Shown: positions 37,092 through 47,095, counted from the first letter of the stretch. The stretch: 64,000 bases of DNA from Methanohalophilus portucalensis (GCF_002761295.1 NZ_CP017881.1:557087-621086), one strand, 5' to 3'. Translations and numbers: made by a program. Notes: generated from the letters alone by a model not told the origin.

Positions 37092-37553
37092 ATGTATGCG
37101 GTTATAAGAATGCGTGGAAATGTTAATGTCAGGAAAACAATTGCTGATACATTAACCATGCTTCGCCTGAATCGTATAAATCACTGTGTGATACTCGATG
37201 AGACACCCAATAACAGTGGTATGATCCAGAAAGTGAAGGACTACGTGGCTTATGGTAAGATTGACGCAGAAACCCTTGCCCAGATTCTTGCCAATCGTGG
37301 TAAAATCGAAGGTGGGATTTCCCTTACCGATGAATACATTGCTGAAAATACAGATTTTGATTCGATTGCTTCTTTTGCAGAAGCCGTTTCCGAAGGCAAA
37401 GCCAGTTTTTCCGCAGTTCCAGGTCTGAAACCCGTATTCAGGTTACATCCTCCAAGGAAAGGTCATTCAGGTATCAAGAGACCTACTCAGAAGGGTGGGG
37501 TACTTGGTAACCATGATGAAAACATCAATGTTCTTCTTAACAAGATGAGGTGA
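37092..37553 (+). CDS. rpl30: Ribosomal protein L30 (uL30)
   Basis: Large-subunit protein, 153 residues, the longer archaeal/eukaryal form. [29 protein letters not shown] at the N-terminus (first ~30 residues) and [14 protein letters not shown] near the C-terminus identify it. Two bases separate it from S5. Confidence 0.95.
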   Translation: MYAVIRMRGNVNVRKTIADTLTMLRLNRINHCVILDETPNNSGMIQKVKDYVAYGKIDAETLAQILANRGKIEGGISLTDEYIAENTDFDSIASFAEAVSEGKASFSAVPGLKPVFRLHPPRKGHSGIKRPTQKGGVLGNHDENINVLLNKMR

Positions 37554-37557
37554 AATC

Positions 37558-37992
37558 ATGGGTAAAACTCAAACAAAGAAATATAGGGGTTCCAGAACCT
37601 GTGGGGGAGGTACTACCAAAAACAGGCGTGGTGCTGGAAACCGCGGTGGGCGTGGCAGATGTGGTGAAGTCAATCACCACTTTGTCCTTGCACTCCAGGG
37701 TGGTTACACCCACGGTAAGTATGGATTCAAACGTCCTTTAAAATCAATTCATGAAGTTTCCATCGTTAATGTGGGTGAACTTGATGAACTTGCAGACCAG
37801 CTTGTAGTAGATGGTCTTGCAAATGTTGAGGATGGTGTCTATAAAATCAATCTTGCAGACCTGGAAATTGAAAAAGTTCTGGGCTCAGGAAAGGTTAACA
37901 AAAAAATGGAAATTACAGCATCCAGTTTTTCCGGATCTGCTCGATCAAAGATCGAGGAAGCCGGCGGATCATGTGTTGCTATAGAAGAGTAA
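37558..37992 (+). CDS. rpl15: Ribosomal protein L15 (uL15)
   Basis: Late-assembling large-subunit protein, 144 residues. Gly/Arg-rich N-terminus ([20 protein letters not shown]) and GFKRP are typical. Its stop codon lies inside a strong hairpin, suggesting that the ribosomal transcript ends here and that secY begins a new unit. Confidence 0.96.
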   Translation: MGKTQTKKYRGSRTCGGGTTKNRRGAGNRGGRGRCGEVNHHFVLALQGGYTHGKYGFKRPLKSIHEVSIVNVGELDELADQLVVDGLANVEDGVYKINLADLEIEKVLGSGKVNKKMEITASSFSGSARSKIEEAGGSCVAIEE

Positions 37993-38018
37993 TGTCTAAA
38001 TGACATTACTCTTATTAA
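37986..38018 (+). terminator. Hairpin overlapping the L15 stop codon
   Basis: AGAGTAATGTC (37986-37996) pairs perfectly over 11 bp with GACATTACTCT (38002-38012) around a 5-nt loop, followed by TATT. It may end part of the ribosomal transcript or act as a processing site. Confidence 0.5.
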
Positions 38019-38029
38019 CCTGTCCGATA

Positions 38030-38079
38030 TATTTACATTTATATATTACAATATTGGAATCCGGCAAAAGGTGTAATTG
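38030..38079 (+). promoter_or_regulatory. Internal promoter before secY
   Basis: TTTATATATTAC near 38038-38049 is a good TATA box, giving a start near 38067 and a short leader that includes AAAGGTG before the secY ATG. Confidence 0.45.
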
Positions 38080-39558
38080 ATGAGCTTTAAGGAAAGTTTA
38101 GAACCGTTTTTTAGCAGGTTACCTGCTGTGGCAAGTCCGGAAGGACATGTTCATTTCAAGAATAAACTGCTGTGGACTCTGGGGATCCTCATGCTGTACT
38201 TTGCTCTTGCAAACGTACCTCTTTTTGGGCTTTCCGCGGAATCCATTGACCTATTCGAACAATACAGAGCTTTCTTTGCTGGAGCTTCTGGTTCTTTGAT
38301 GCTACTTGGTATTGGGCCTATTGTTACTGCATCCATTGTTCTTCAGCTTCTCACCGGTGCAGATATTATAAAGCTGGATATGTCAGATCCACGGGATCAA
38401 GCTTTTTTCCAGGGTGCCCAAAAGTTCCTGGTATTCATTATGATTGTAATTACTGCGCTGCCTCAGATTGTTGGGGGTTACATTCAGCCTGATGCAGCTA
38501 TTGCCGCATCTCTGGGAGTGGGTCTGGGAGTAATTACATTCCTGATATTCCTCCAGATATGTGTGGGTGGAGTATTGATCCTCTTTATGGATGAAATTGT
38601 TTCCAAATGGGGTATTGGATCCGGTGTAGGACTCTTTATTGTTGCGGGTGTTTCACAGCAGATTGTGACCGGTTTAATTAACTGGGTGCCCGATTCATCC
38701 GGATTACCTTCCGGTATTATTCCCAAATGGCTTTATATCATTCAGAATGTAGGAGCAGATTATCTTTTCTCCGGTGATGGTTTCATGTTTATCCTGATAC
38801 AGGGTGGAATATTGGCACTTATCACTACAGTTGCAATCTTCTTTTTGGTTGTATATGCAGAAAGTACCCGTATTGAAATTCCTCTTGCACATAGTTCCGT
38901 GAAAGGGGCAAGAGGTCGTTTCCCTGTGAAACTGATCTATGCTTCAGTTCTGCCGATGATTCTTGTCAGGGCACTACAGGCAAACATACAGTTAATCGGT
39001 CTTATGCTTGCAGGTCGGGGTATTACAATTTTTGGAGAATACTCCGGTTCAACCCCTATAAACGGGTTAATGTATTATTTGGCTCCTATACACAGTCCCT
39101 ATGACTGGATTCCTTCTTTAGTGCAGGAAACCTTTACCGGTTATGGTGTTGCTGCCCCTGAACTCTGGCAGATTGGTCTCCATGTGCTTATAGACGCAGT
39201 CTTCTTGATTGCTGGTGGTATCATTTTTGCATTGTTCTGGATAGAGACTACAGGAATGGGTGCCAAACCCACGGCTAGGAAAGTATTTAATTCCGGTATG
39301 CAGATTCCCGGTTTCAGGAGAAATATTGGCAGTATTGAGAAGGTAATGGACCGCTATATCCCCCGGGTTACTATAATAGGTGGTGCATTTATCGGTGCTC
39401 TTACATTGGTTGCCAGTTTGCTTGGTACCATTGGCGGAGCAGGTGGTACAGGTCTTCTGTTGACTGTAAGTATTGTCTACAGGTTGTATGAAGACATTGC
39501 TTCTGAACAAATGATGGAAATGCATCCTATGATGCGGTCTTTCTTCGGACAGGAGTAA
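38080..39558 (+). CDS. secY: Protein translocase subunit SecY (Sec61 alpha)
   Basis: Central channel of the Sec translocon, 492 residues with ten membrane helices. Archaeal features include the plug region after TM1 and the cytoplasmic loops carrying RIEIPLAHSSVKGARGRFPVKLIYASVLPMILV. The ATG follows AAAGGTGTAATT. It sits after L15 as in nearly all genomes, but with its own TATA-like element and a hairpin in front. Confidence 0.97.
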   Translation: MSFKESLEPFFSRLPAVASPEGHVHFKNKLLWTLGILMLYFALANVPLFGLSAESIDLFEQYRAFFAGASGSLMLLGIGPIVTASIVLQLLTGADIIKLDMSDPRDQAFFQGAQKFLVFIMIVITALPQIVGGYIQPDAAIAASLGVGLGVITFLIFLQICVGGVLILFMDEIVSKWGIGSGVGLFIVAGVSQQIVTGLINWVPDSSGLPSGIIPKWLYIIQNVGADYLFSGDGFMFILIQGGILALITTVAIFFLVVYAESTRIEIPLAHSSVKGARGRFPVKLIYASVLPMILVRALQANIQLIGLMLAGRGITIFGEYSGSTPINGLMYYLAPIHSPYDWIPSLVQETFTGYGVAAPELWQIGLHVLIDAVFLIAGGIIFALFWIETTGMGAKPTARKVFNSGMQIPGFRRNIGSIEKVMDRYIPRVTIIGGAFIGALTLVASLLGTIGGAGGTGLLLTVSIVYRLYEDIASEQMMEMHPMMRSFFGQE

Positions 39559-39575
39559 TAACAGGAAGTAAAAAT

Positions 39576-40226
39576 ATGAATGTGGTGTTATTTGGGCCAC
39601 CGGGTGCCGGAAAAGGTACCCAGGCCAAAGAACTTTCCAGATACTATGATATTCCCCATATATCCACGGGGGATATCCTCAGGGCCAATGTAAAGCAAGG
39701 AACCGAACTGGGCAAAAGAGCGGAGCATTACATGAACCGCGGAGAACTTGTGCCTGATGAAGTTCTGATTGGTATTATTAAGAATCGTCTGGCTGAACCT
39801 GATTGCAAGAAGGGTTACCTGTTAGATGGTTATCCACGTACGATACCACAGGCTGATGCCCTGGATGGTATTCTTGATGAAATCGGAATGCCACTGGATG
39901 TTGTGTTGAATATTGATGTTCCGGATGAAGAACTTGTAGGGCGTCTTTCAGGTCGTTACATGTGTAAATGTGGCGAAAGTTATCACATCAGGTTTAATCC
40001 TCCACAAAATGAAGGTGTATGTGATTCCTGTGGTGGCCAATTGTACCAGCGTGATGATGATAAGGAAGAAGTCATTCGCCAGCGTTTGGAATCCTATAAA
40101 AATAAGACACAGCCATTGATAGATTATTATGCTAATAAGAATTTAGTGGTGCATATCAATGGCGAAAAGGACATAAAGGATGTATTTGATGATATTCGTG
40201 ATGTCCTTGATAAATATGTGAATTGA
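39576..40226 (+). CDS. adk: Adenylate kinase
   Basis: Interconverts AMP, ADP and ATP; 216 residues. P-loop GPPGAGKGT (7-15), AMP-binding DGYPRTIPQAD, and a zinc-type LID with Cys130, Cys132, Cys149 and Cys152. This is the long bacterial-type enzyme, not the short archaeal AdkA. It starts 17 nt after secY. Confidence 0.95.
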   Translation: MNVVLFGPPGAGKGTQAKELSRYYDIPHISTGDILRANVKQGTELGKRAEHYMNRGELVPDEVLIGIIKNRLAEPDCKKGYLLDGYPRTIPQADALDGILDEIGMPLDVVLNIDVPDEELVGRLSGRYMCKCGESYHIRFNPPQNEGVCDSCGGQLYQRDDDKEEVIRQRLESYKNKTQPLIDYYANKNLVVHINGEKDIKDVFDDIRDVLDKYVN

Positions 40227-40238
40227 ATTTAATGAAAA

Positions 40239-40877
40239 ATGTCGGTGATGGTTGCCTTGGAAAATGCAAAATTAAAACAGCTGCTTGAAAGATTTGTCAT
40301 AGCTGTAGGTATATCCCTTATGCTTGGAATCGTTCTGATTGGCGAGGACGGCAGAGAAATAGTCGGATCGATTGTGGGAATTATAATGGATCCAATCATT
40401 ATGCTGGTTGGTGAAAGTAATTTCCATGTTATGCTTTTTATCATGGCTGCCATTACTGCTCTTTATGCTTCTCTTATCCAGAAATATACTATTGACTGGG
40501 ATCTTATGCGCAGTACTCAGGAACGTATGAAATCTTTCCAGAAGGAGTATCGTGAAGCTCAGTTGGCCCAGAACAATTACATGATCAATAAGCTGGATGA
40601 GCAGCGTAAAGAAATGATGTCTGACCAGATGGAAATGTCCAAGCAGCAGTTCAAGCCAATGGCCTATATTAGTATCATTTCCCTTCCCCTTTTCATGTGG
40701 GCATATTATTACATAAGTGAACATGGTAGTGCTGCACTTACCTTCCCATTCATCGGTGAGATTCTTTTAACAACTCCTATAATCGGGCCTATCCAGTACT
40801 GGATATTCTGGTATTTTATCACTTCTCTGGCTATCAGTCAGGTTGTACGAAAGGCTCTGGATATTGGTGGCGTGTGA
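40239..40877 (+). CDS. EMC3/TMCO1-like membrane insertase (DUF106)
   Basis: Archaeal member of the Oxa1 superfamily, 212 residues: three membrane helices with a cytosolic coiled coil between the first and second (QERMKSFQKEYREAQLAQNN and continuing to about residue 130). Relatives in eukaryotes are EMC3 and TMCO1, which insert membrane proteins beside Sec61, and the position next to secY fits. A second Met three codons later is an alternative start. Confidence 0.88.
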   Translation: MSVMVALENAKLKQLLERFVIAVGISLMLGIVLIGEDGREIVGSIVGIIMDPIIMLVGESNFHVMLFIMAAITALYASLIQKYTIDWDLMRSTQERMKSFQKEYREAQLAQNNYMINKLDEQRKEMMSDQMEMSKQQFKPMAYISIISLPLFMWAYYYISEHGSAALTFPFIGEILLTTPIIGPIQYWIFWYFITSLAISQVVRKALDIGGV

Positions 40878-41417
40878 ATGCTTGTTACGATAAGCGGTCT
40901 TCCGGGCAGTGGAACCACCACTGTATGCCGGATGCTCGCCTCACATTATGACATAGAAATGATTTCAGCAGGTGACGTTTTCCGCAATCTTGCAAAAGAA
41001 CATTCCATGAGTCTGGGGCAATTCGGAAAACTTGCCGAATCCGATCCTGCAATAGACAGGATGATCGATGAGAGGCAGAAAGATATTGCTTTAAGCCGGG
41101 ATAACATTATTCTGGAAGGCAGGCTGGCCGGTCATATGGCAGGCGATGAAGCACTTTGCATATGGCTCAAAGCATCCCTAAAGGTCCGTGTTGAACGTAT
41201 CGTTGGGCGTGAAGGTTCTTCTTTTGAAGCAAAACTCAACGAAACAATAGAAAGGGAATCTTCCGAATCTTTGAGATATCGCGAAATTTATGATATAGAT
41301 ATAAATGACCTTTCAATCTATGATCTGGTGATCGAGTCAAACCGCTGGAACCAATACCAGATATGTGATATATTAAAGACTGCAATTGATAATCTGGGTG
41401 GGTTTTTTAACGAATAA
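40878..41417 (+). CDS. cmk: Cytidylate kinase, archaeal type
   Basis: Phosphorylates CMP and dCMP. 179 residues, P-loop GLPGSGTTT (7-15), starting directly after the EMC3-like stop codon. Ends with DNLGGFFNE, overlapping the start of cbf5. In several euryarchaea genes for L34e and L14e are interleaved here; neither is present in this window. Confidence 0.93.
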   Translation: MLVTISGLPGSGTTTVCRMLASHYDIEMISAGDVFRNLAKEHSMSLGQFGKLAESDPAIDRMIDERQKDIALSRDNIILEGRLAGHMAGDEALCIWLKASLKVRVERIVGREGSSFEAKLNETIERESSESLRYREIYDIDINDLSIYDLVIESNRWNQYQICDILKTAIDNLGGFFNE

Positions 41418-42426
41418 TATTAATTATGATTACGATTTAACCCGACAAAGGGAATATATTATCAAAGGAGATGCTCATACAGACCCGTCATATGGTTGTC
41501 CTCCTCTTAAGCGTCCTCTCTCTTTTTACATCAGGATGGGAGTGGTAAACCTTGACAAACCCGCTGGGCCTACAAGTCATGAGGTCACTGCGTGGGTCAG
41601 GGATATGCTTGAACTCCCCAGAGCAGGCCATTCAGGTTCACTGGATCCACGGGTGACAGGTGTATTGCCGATTATGCTGGGTAAGGCAACAAAAGCTGTC
41701 TCCGCACTTCGCCTTTCAGCCAAGGAATATATCTGTCTTATGCGCCTCCATGACAATGTTCCTGAAGAACGTGTGCGGAAGGTATGCGATGAATTTACCG
41801 GTCCTATATACCAGACCCCTCCTGTAGTTTCGGCAGTCAGGCGTGCTATCAGGATACGCAATATCTATTCCCTGGATGTGCTGGAAGTTGAAGACAATCT
41901 TGTCCTTTTCAGGGTTAGATGTGAGGCAGGAACCTATATACGCAAACTCTGTCATGATATCGGGCTTGTGATTGGTTGTGGGGCCCATATGCAACAGCTC
42001 AGAAGGGTTGGCACAGGACCATTTGATGAGTCATCGCTTGTCACTCTGCATGACCTGAAAGACGCTTTTGTATTCTGGCAGGAAAATGGTGATGAAGAAC
42101 ACTTGCGTCGTATTATCAGACCAATGGAGGAAGCTCTTGTACACCTGCCGCATATCACAATCCGTGATTCCGCCGTGAGTGCTATTTGTCACGGGGCAGC
42201 ACTTACAGTACCGGGTATTGTCGGTCTCGATTCTGATATCCAAAAAGAGGGTGATGTTGCCGTTTTTAGTTTGAAAGGTGAAGTTGTTGCTCTTGCAAAA
42301 GCATCAATGGACTCCTCTGAAATTCTGGATTTATCCAGTGGAATTGCTGCTATTACCGAAAGAGTAATAATGGATGCCGATGTTTATCCGAGTCGCTGGA
42401 ATACAAAACGTATGCAGCGTACATGA
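41398..42426 (+). CDS. cbf5: tRNA/rRNA pseudouridine synthase Cbf5 (TruB family)
   Basis: Catalytic subunit of H/ACA RNPs and of tRNA U55 modification. N-terminal dyskerin-like DKCLD region, catalytic Asp in SGSLDPRVTGVLPI, and a C-terminal PUA domain (LPHITIRDSAVSAICHGAALTVPG). The start is uncertain: there is no ATG before the conserved RQREYIIKGDAHTDP block, and only GTG 41398 or TTG 41386, both inside cmk, are available. The GTG is used here. Confidence 0.92.
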   Translation: MGFLTNNINYDYDLTRQREYIIKGDAHTDPSYGCPPLKRPLSFYIRMGVVNLDKPAGPTSHEVTAWVRDMLELPRAGHSGSLDPRVTGVLPIMLGKATKAVSALRLSAKEYICLMRLHDNVPEERVRKVCDEFTGPIYQTPPVVSAVRRAIRIRNIYSLDVLEVEDNLVLFRVRCEAGTYIRKLCHDIGLVIGCGAHMQQLRRVGTGPFDESSLVTLHDLKDAFVFWQENGDEEHLRRIIRPMEEALVHLPHITIRDSAVSAICHGAALTVPGIVGLDSDIQKEGDVAVFSLKGEVVALAKASMDSSEILDLSSGIAAITERVIMDADVYPSRWNTKRMQRT

Positions 42427-42436
42427 AATAATATTT

Positions 42437-42519
42437 GCTGAGGTAGTCTAGCGGTACGGCGCAAGCCTGGAAAGCTTGTGGGGCTTGACCCCTCGGGAGT
42501 TCGAATCTCCCCCTCAGCG
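42437..42519 (+). tRNA. tRNA-Ser (GGA anticodon)
   Basis: Cloverleaf: acceptor GCTGAGG/CCTCAGC, anticodon stem CAAGC/GCTTG with loop CTGGAAA (anticodon GGA), a long variable arm TGGGGCTTGACCCCTC typical of serine, T arm with GTTCGAATC, discriminator G. No intron and no encoded CCA. It starts 11 nt after the cbf5 stop, so it may be cut out of that transcript. Confidence 0.96.
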
Positions 42520-42570
42520 TCTTTCTATTTTTAACTAAGCTTAAGAGTTAATGGAATTACCTGCGGAAAG

Positions 42571-43071
42571 TTACATTTGGTTTATGTGTCTGCTTTTAGC
42601 TTCTTTTATTACATTGATTGCATTTTCCAGACTTTTCCATCCGATTATCTCAACATCTTTATTTTCTAAATTTTTATACGTCTCAAAGAAATGGGTTATC
42701 TCCTTTAAAAGATGGGGTGGGACTTCATCTATTGTTTCTATGTGTATCCACAAGGGATCACTTTCCGGAACACATAATATTTTTTCATCTCTGCCTTTAT
42801 CGTCCATCATATCAAATAGTGCAACAGGATGCACATCTATCAAGCAACCCGGGAATGTAGGTTCCCATGTTAATACCAGTGCATCTAAAGGATCCCCATC
42901 AAGGGCGAGCGTGTCGGGAAAGAAACCATAATCACAGGGATAGACCATCGAAGAGAACAGCATCCTGTCAAACTTTATCATTTCTTTTTCCTTGTCATAC
43001 TCATATTTATTTCGACTTCCCTTTGGAATTTCTATAAGTACACTTTCAATTTGTCTTTTGACCATTTTCAC
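42571..43071 (-). CDS. ppa: Soluble inorganic pyrophosphatase, family I
   Basis: Hydrolyses pyrophosphate in the cytosol; 166 residues. Active-site residues are seen in EIPKGSRNKYEYD, YPCDYGFFPDT and DGDPLDALVL. A second Met at residue 3 is an alternative start. The cell also has the membrane H+-pyrophosphatase, so pyrophosphate can be wasted or conserved. Confidence 0.95.
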   Translation of the reverse strand: MKMVKRQIESVLIEIPKGSRNKYEYDKEKEMIKFDRMLFSSMVYPCDYGFFPDTLALDGDPLDALVLTWEPTFPGCLIDVHPVALFDMMDDKGRDEKILCVPESDPLWIHIETIDEVPPHLLKEITHFFETYKNLENKDVEIIGWKSLENAINVIKEAKSRHINQM

Positions 43072-43242
43072 ACCCTGTTTGATTATATTTGTCTCTATTA
43101 TATTTCATAATGGTGCATATTTCAGTTACTTGTAAAAATATTGATGGATATATCAATATTACACTCAGTATCCAGATGGGAATTTTCGGGAGATGTTTAT
43201 TCAATCACAAAAACTTTAACTCCATAATTCCATTCTTTTTTT

Positions 43243-45900
43243 ATGAATGGGGAGGTTAAGTGGTACCATGCCAGTTCAGAGGAGACCTTTTCTCTCCTTG
43301 AAAGCAATAAGGAAGGTTTAAGCGACGATGAAGCATCTTTCCGCTTATCTACCTATGGTTACAATGAAGTTGAAGCAAAAAAGAAACATGGCTCACTGTA
43401 TCTTTTTGCCAGACAATTTGCAAGCCCACTGATCTATGTGTTAATTGCTGCTGCAATAGTCACTTTCTTCTTAAAAGAATATGCAGATACTGCTGTGATC
43501 GCCGGAGTGGTCCTGGCTAATGCAATAATTGGTTTTGTGCAGGAAAAAAAGGCTGAAAACGCTCTGGAATCCCTTGCCCGTATGATGCGTCCCGAAGCTA
43601 CTGTACTGCGCAATGGACAGCGCAAAGTTATCCCCAGTCGAGAACTGGTAGTAGGGGATGTAGTACTATTTGATGCCGGTGCAAGGGTACCTGCCGATGT
43701 AAGGCTTTTCCAGACCAAGAACCTGCGTATCGATGAATCAGCTCTTACCGGCGAATCCATGGCGGTTGAAAAGAAAACCACATCCATTTCCGGTGAGGAC
43801 GTACCACTTGCAGACCAGAAAAATATGGCATTTGCCGCCACTCTTGTAACACAGGGTGTCGGATATGGTGTGGTAGTGGCAACCGGACCCCGTACCGAGA
43901 TCGGGAAGATTTCTGAACTCATCAAGGAATCGGAAAGTATTTCCACTCCCCTGATACGCACCATAAACCATCTGGGTAAATTACTATTTGTTGTAATCCT
44001 TTTTGTATCGGTCCTGACATTTATTATTGGACGTCTGCAGGGCTTTGAGAATCTGGAAATTTTCCTGGCCTCAGTTAGTCTTGCAGTGGCGGCTATTCCT
44101 GAAGGTTTGCCAGCTCTTATCACCATATCACTGGCCATAGGGGTAAAATCTATGGCCTCAAAGAATGCCATAATGAGAAACCTGCCTTCAGTGGAAACAC
44201 TGGGATCAGCTACTGTCATATGCTCCGATAAGACAGGCACCCTGACTATGAATCAAATGACAGTAACAACAATATACACCTCTGAAGGGTGGTTTGATGT
44301 TACAGGTGAAGGTTATTCTCCCAAAGGGACCTTTGCCAGTGAAGGAGTACAAGTTTCACCTTATGATTATGGTTCCTTGATGGAGACCCTCAAGGCGGGT
44401 TCTCTGTGTAACGATGCGTATCTGCGTGAAGAAGGAGGTGTGGTTGGTGATCCTACAGAAGGGGCACTGCTGGTATCCGCTTTGAAAGCATCATCTTTCC
44501 ATTTACCTCGTATTGATTCACTTCCCTTTGAATCCGAAAAGCGATTTATGGCAACCCTGCACGAAAAGGATGAAAAATCCAATGTAATTTTTGTAAAGGG
44601 CTCGCCGGAAACAATAATCAGTATGTGCTCCTCAAAGTACGGAGAAAATGAGGTTTTTGATCCGACTGAAATACTTGAAGTTGCTTCAAACATGGCATCT
44701 AAAGGCCTGAGGGTTATTGCCATGGCATACCGGGAAGTGGGATCTGACAGGAAAGAAGTAAAGGAAGAGGATATTGATGATCTTATTTTTCTGGGGCTGC
44801 AGGGAATGCGTGATCCTCCCCGGGAAGAGGTCAAGGCTGCTATTAAAAAATGCAAAACAGCCGGTATCCGTGTAATCATGATAACGGGGGATCATGGCCT
44901 CACAGCTCACAGTATCGCAAATCAACTCGGCATAACCACAGAAGGTGTACTTACAGGTTCAGAACTTGATAGTATGTCGGATGAGCACCTGCATGAAAAA
45001 TTAAAAAATGTTTCTGTCTTTGCCCGCACTTCCCCGGAAGATAAATCCCGTATTGTCAGGTTGCTTCAGGAGCAGGGAGAGGTTGTGGCCGTCACGGGAG
45101 ACGGGATAAATGATGCACCAGCACTCAACAGGGCAGATATAGGAGTTGCAATGGGCAAATCCGGTACAGAGGTCGCCAAGGAAGCCTCGGACATGGTGCT
45201 TGCAGATGACAACTTTGCTTCCATTGTAAATGCTGTGGAGGAAGGCAGGGATGTTTACGACAAAATCCAGAAGGTTATTTTATGGATGCTGCCCACCAAT
45301 GCCGCAGAGGGACTTGCTGTAATGGCTGCAGTGCTACTGGGAATTACCAATCCTCCTCTCTTGCCTCTACATATATTGTGGATTAATACTGTGACAGCAA
45401 TCTGTTTAGGTGTACCCATCGTCTTTGAACCAAAGGAATCCCTGTTATTGAGAAGACATCCACGCCCTCCCGAAGAGCCGCTTTTACTGCCGGTTATCAA
45501 GCAAAGAATCGTTTTAGTTGCCCTGCTGATGGTAACAGCAACATTCCTTTTGTTCTTCTTTGAAATCAATGATCAGAAAACCACAGTAGCTACGGCGCAA
45601 ACCATTGCGTTGAATACCATCGTATTCTTTGAGATATTTTACCTTTTCAGTTCAAAATCCATTTATGAAAATATATTTGGCCGGCTGTTTTCCAATATGG
45701 CAATGTTGGCAGGGGTGATTGTGGTAATCCTGTTACAGTTGCTGATAACCTATAATCCATTGATTAATGGTATCCTTGACACAGCACCTTTAAGGTTAGT
45801 TGACTGGGTAATTATAGTAGTAATCTCCAGTTCTGTGTTTTTTGTGATCGAAACCGAAAAGATGCTGCGTAAGCGCCAGAAAAGCAAGATTACCCGTTAA
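43243..45900 (+). CDS. P-type cation-transporting ATPase (P2-like)
   Basis: 885-residue ion pump: N-terminal cation ATPase domain, TGES (169-172), PEGLP in TM4 (286-290), phosphorylated Asp329 in SDKTGTLT, GDGINDAPAL hinge, and ten membrane helices. In TM6 the ion-site block reads NTVTAICLG, with Ala where calcium pumps have Asp (NxVTD), so the transported ion is probably not calcium; Na+, K+ or Mg2+ are possible. A TATA-like CTTTAACTCC lies about 25 nt upstream and there is no ribosome site. The end overlaps the convergent aminotransferase gene by 11 nt. Confidence 0.9.
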   Translation: MNGEVKWYHASSEETFSLLESNKEGLSDDEASFRLSTYGYNEVEAKKKHGSLYLFARQFASPLIYVLIAAAIVTFFLKEYADTAVIAGVVLANAIIGFVQEKKAENALESLARMMRPEATVLRNGQRKVIPSRELVVGDVVLFDAGARVPADVRLFQTKNLRIDESALTGESMAVEKKTTSISGEDVPLADQKNMAFAATLVTQGVGYGVVVATGPRTEIGKISELIKESESISTPLIRTINHLGKLLFVVILFVSVLTFIIGRLQGFENLEIFLASVSLAVAAIPEGLPALITISLAIGVKSMASKNAIMRNLPSVETLGSATVICSDKTGTLTMNQMTVTTIYTSEGWFDVTGEGYSPKGTFASEGVQVSPYDYGSLMETLKAGSLCNDAYLREEGGVVGDPTEGALLVSALKASSFHLPRIDSLPFESEKRFMATLHEKDEKSNVIFVKGSPETIISMCSSKYGENEVFDPTEILEVASNMASKGLRVIAMAYREVGSDRKEVKEEDIDDLIFLGLQGMRDPPREEVKAAIKKCKTAGIRVIMITGDHGLTAHSIANQLGITTEGVLTGSELDSMSDEHLHEKLKNVSVFARTSPEDKSRIVRLLQEQGEVVAVTGDGINDAPALNRADIGVAMGKSGTEVAKEASDMVLADDNFASIVNAVEEGRDVYDKIQKVILWMLPTNAAEGLAVMAAVLLGITNPPLLPLHILWINTVTAICLGVPIVFEPKESLLLRRHPRPPEEPLLLPVIKQRIVLVALLMVTATFLLFFFEINDQKTTVATAQTIALNTIVFFEIFYLFSSKSIYENIFGRLFSNMAMLAGVIVVILLQLLITYNPLINGILDTAPLRLVDWVIIVVISSSVFFVIETEKMLRKRQKSKITR

Positions 45901-47035
45901 GGAAAGCATCAAGTCTTTCCATTCCTTTTTCTATATTTCCTAAACTGTTGGCATAAGAGAATCTAACATGGCCTTCTGCACCTGACCCAAAGTCAATTCC
46001 TGGTGTAATGGCCACTCCGGTTTCTTCCAGGACCTGCCTGCTGAATTCAAGTGAATTCCCGGTAAACTTATTCGCGTCAGCCAGGATGTAGAAGGCACTA
46101 TTTGGAGTGTAATTAATGCCAAAACCGATATCTTTGAGTTTCTCAAGCATGTAAATACGACGTTTGTCATAGGTCTCAACCATTGATTTCACATGGTCCT
46201 GTGGACCTGTGAGCGCTGCAACTGCGGCGTGTTGGACAAAATTGTTGGCGCATATGAAAAAATTCTGCTGCATTTTCTGGACCAATCGGATCATGTTAGG
46301 AGGCACGATCATGTAACCCAGTCTCCAGCCGGTCATGCAGTATTTTTTGGAAAAACCATTTAGTACGATTGCATTATCTGTATATTCCAGTATGCTGTGG
46401 TCTTCTGCATCCCCGTAAACAATTCCCTGGTATATCTCATCGGAAATTATCGGGATTTCTCCTGCCAGGTCCGCAATCGACTCCATCTCTTCTGGAGGCA
46501 TCATATAACCTGCAGGGTTGGAGGGACTATTAATTAGAATGGCAGATGTATCAACATCAATATTTTTTGAGAGGTTATCAGAATTCAGGCAATAGCCTTC
46601 TTCTCCTTTTGTAGGAACCAGGACTGCCTTGCCCCCGATGGCTTTGACGAAATTTGGATAACATGCATAATGAGGATTTGACATCGCTACCTTCATCCCT
46701 TCATCAACAAGCGCCATGAAACTCAACATAAGGGCCGGGCTTGTACCCGAAGTAACAACTACCTGTGAAGGGTCGATATCAAGGTTAAAACGTGTGTTGT
46801 AATCTTCAGTGATTGCCTCTCTTAGTTCGGGTATTCCCTGACTATGTGTGTAAGTTGTATTGCAGGCATCCAGGGCATTGTGGGCAGCTTCACATATATG
46901 GGGAGCAGTGGGGAAATCCGGTTCTCCAATCTCCAGATGAATTATACTTTTACCCTCTGCTTCGAGCTGCTGGGCCCTCTCCAGTACCTCCATAACGTAA
47001 AAAGGTGGTATGTTTGCTACTTTCTGGGATATCAT
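45890..47035 (-). CDS. Class I/II pyridoxal-phosphate aminotransferase (aspartate type)
   Basis: 381 residues, fold type I. PLP lysine Lys230 in GFSKKYCMTGWRLGY, substrate motif LEIGEPDFPT and NSPSNPAGY. Most similar in pattern to archaeal AspC-like enzymes that transaminate aspartate or aromatic amino acids; sequence motifs do not decide which. A promoter-like region lies in the ~60 nt between it and gpgS. Confidence 0.85.
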   Translation of the reverse strand: MISQKVANIPPFYVMEVLERAQQLEAEGKSIIHLEIGEPDFPTAPHICEAAHNALDACNTTYTHSQGIPELREAITEDYNTRFNLDIDPSQVVVTSGTSPALMLSFMALVDEGMKVAMSNPHYACYPNFVKAIGGKAVLVPTKGEEGYCLNSDNLSKNIDVDTSAILINSPSNPAGYMMPPEEMESIADLAGEIPIISDEIYQGIVYGDAEDHSILEYTDNAIVLNGFSKKYCMTGWRLGYMIVPPNMIRLVQKMQQNFFICANNFVQHAAVAALTGPQDHVKSMVETYDKRRIYMLEKLKDIGFGINYTPNSAFYILADANKFTGNSLEFSRQVLEETGVAITPGIDFGSGAEGHVRFSYANSLGNIEKGMERLDAFLNG

Positions 47036-47095
47036 GGTAATGATATGCGCTGTATTTGTTATTTAAATCTGACTTTTCAATCTATTATCTAATTC

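Noticed and set aside
43434..44240. 268-codon open frame antisense to the P-type ATPase
   Set aside because: The ATPase reading has TGES, PEGLP and DKTGT; the opposite frame is low-complexity Ser/Thr/Arg and unlike any protein.
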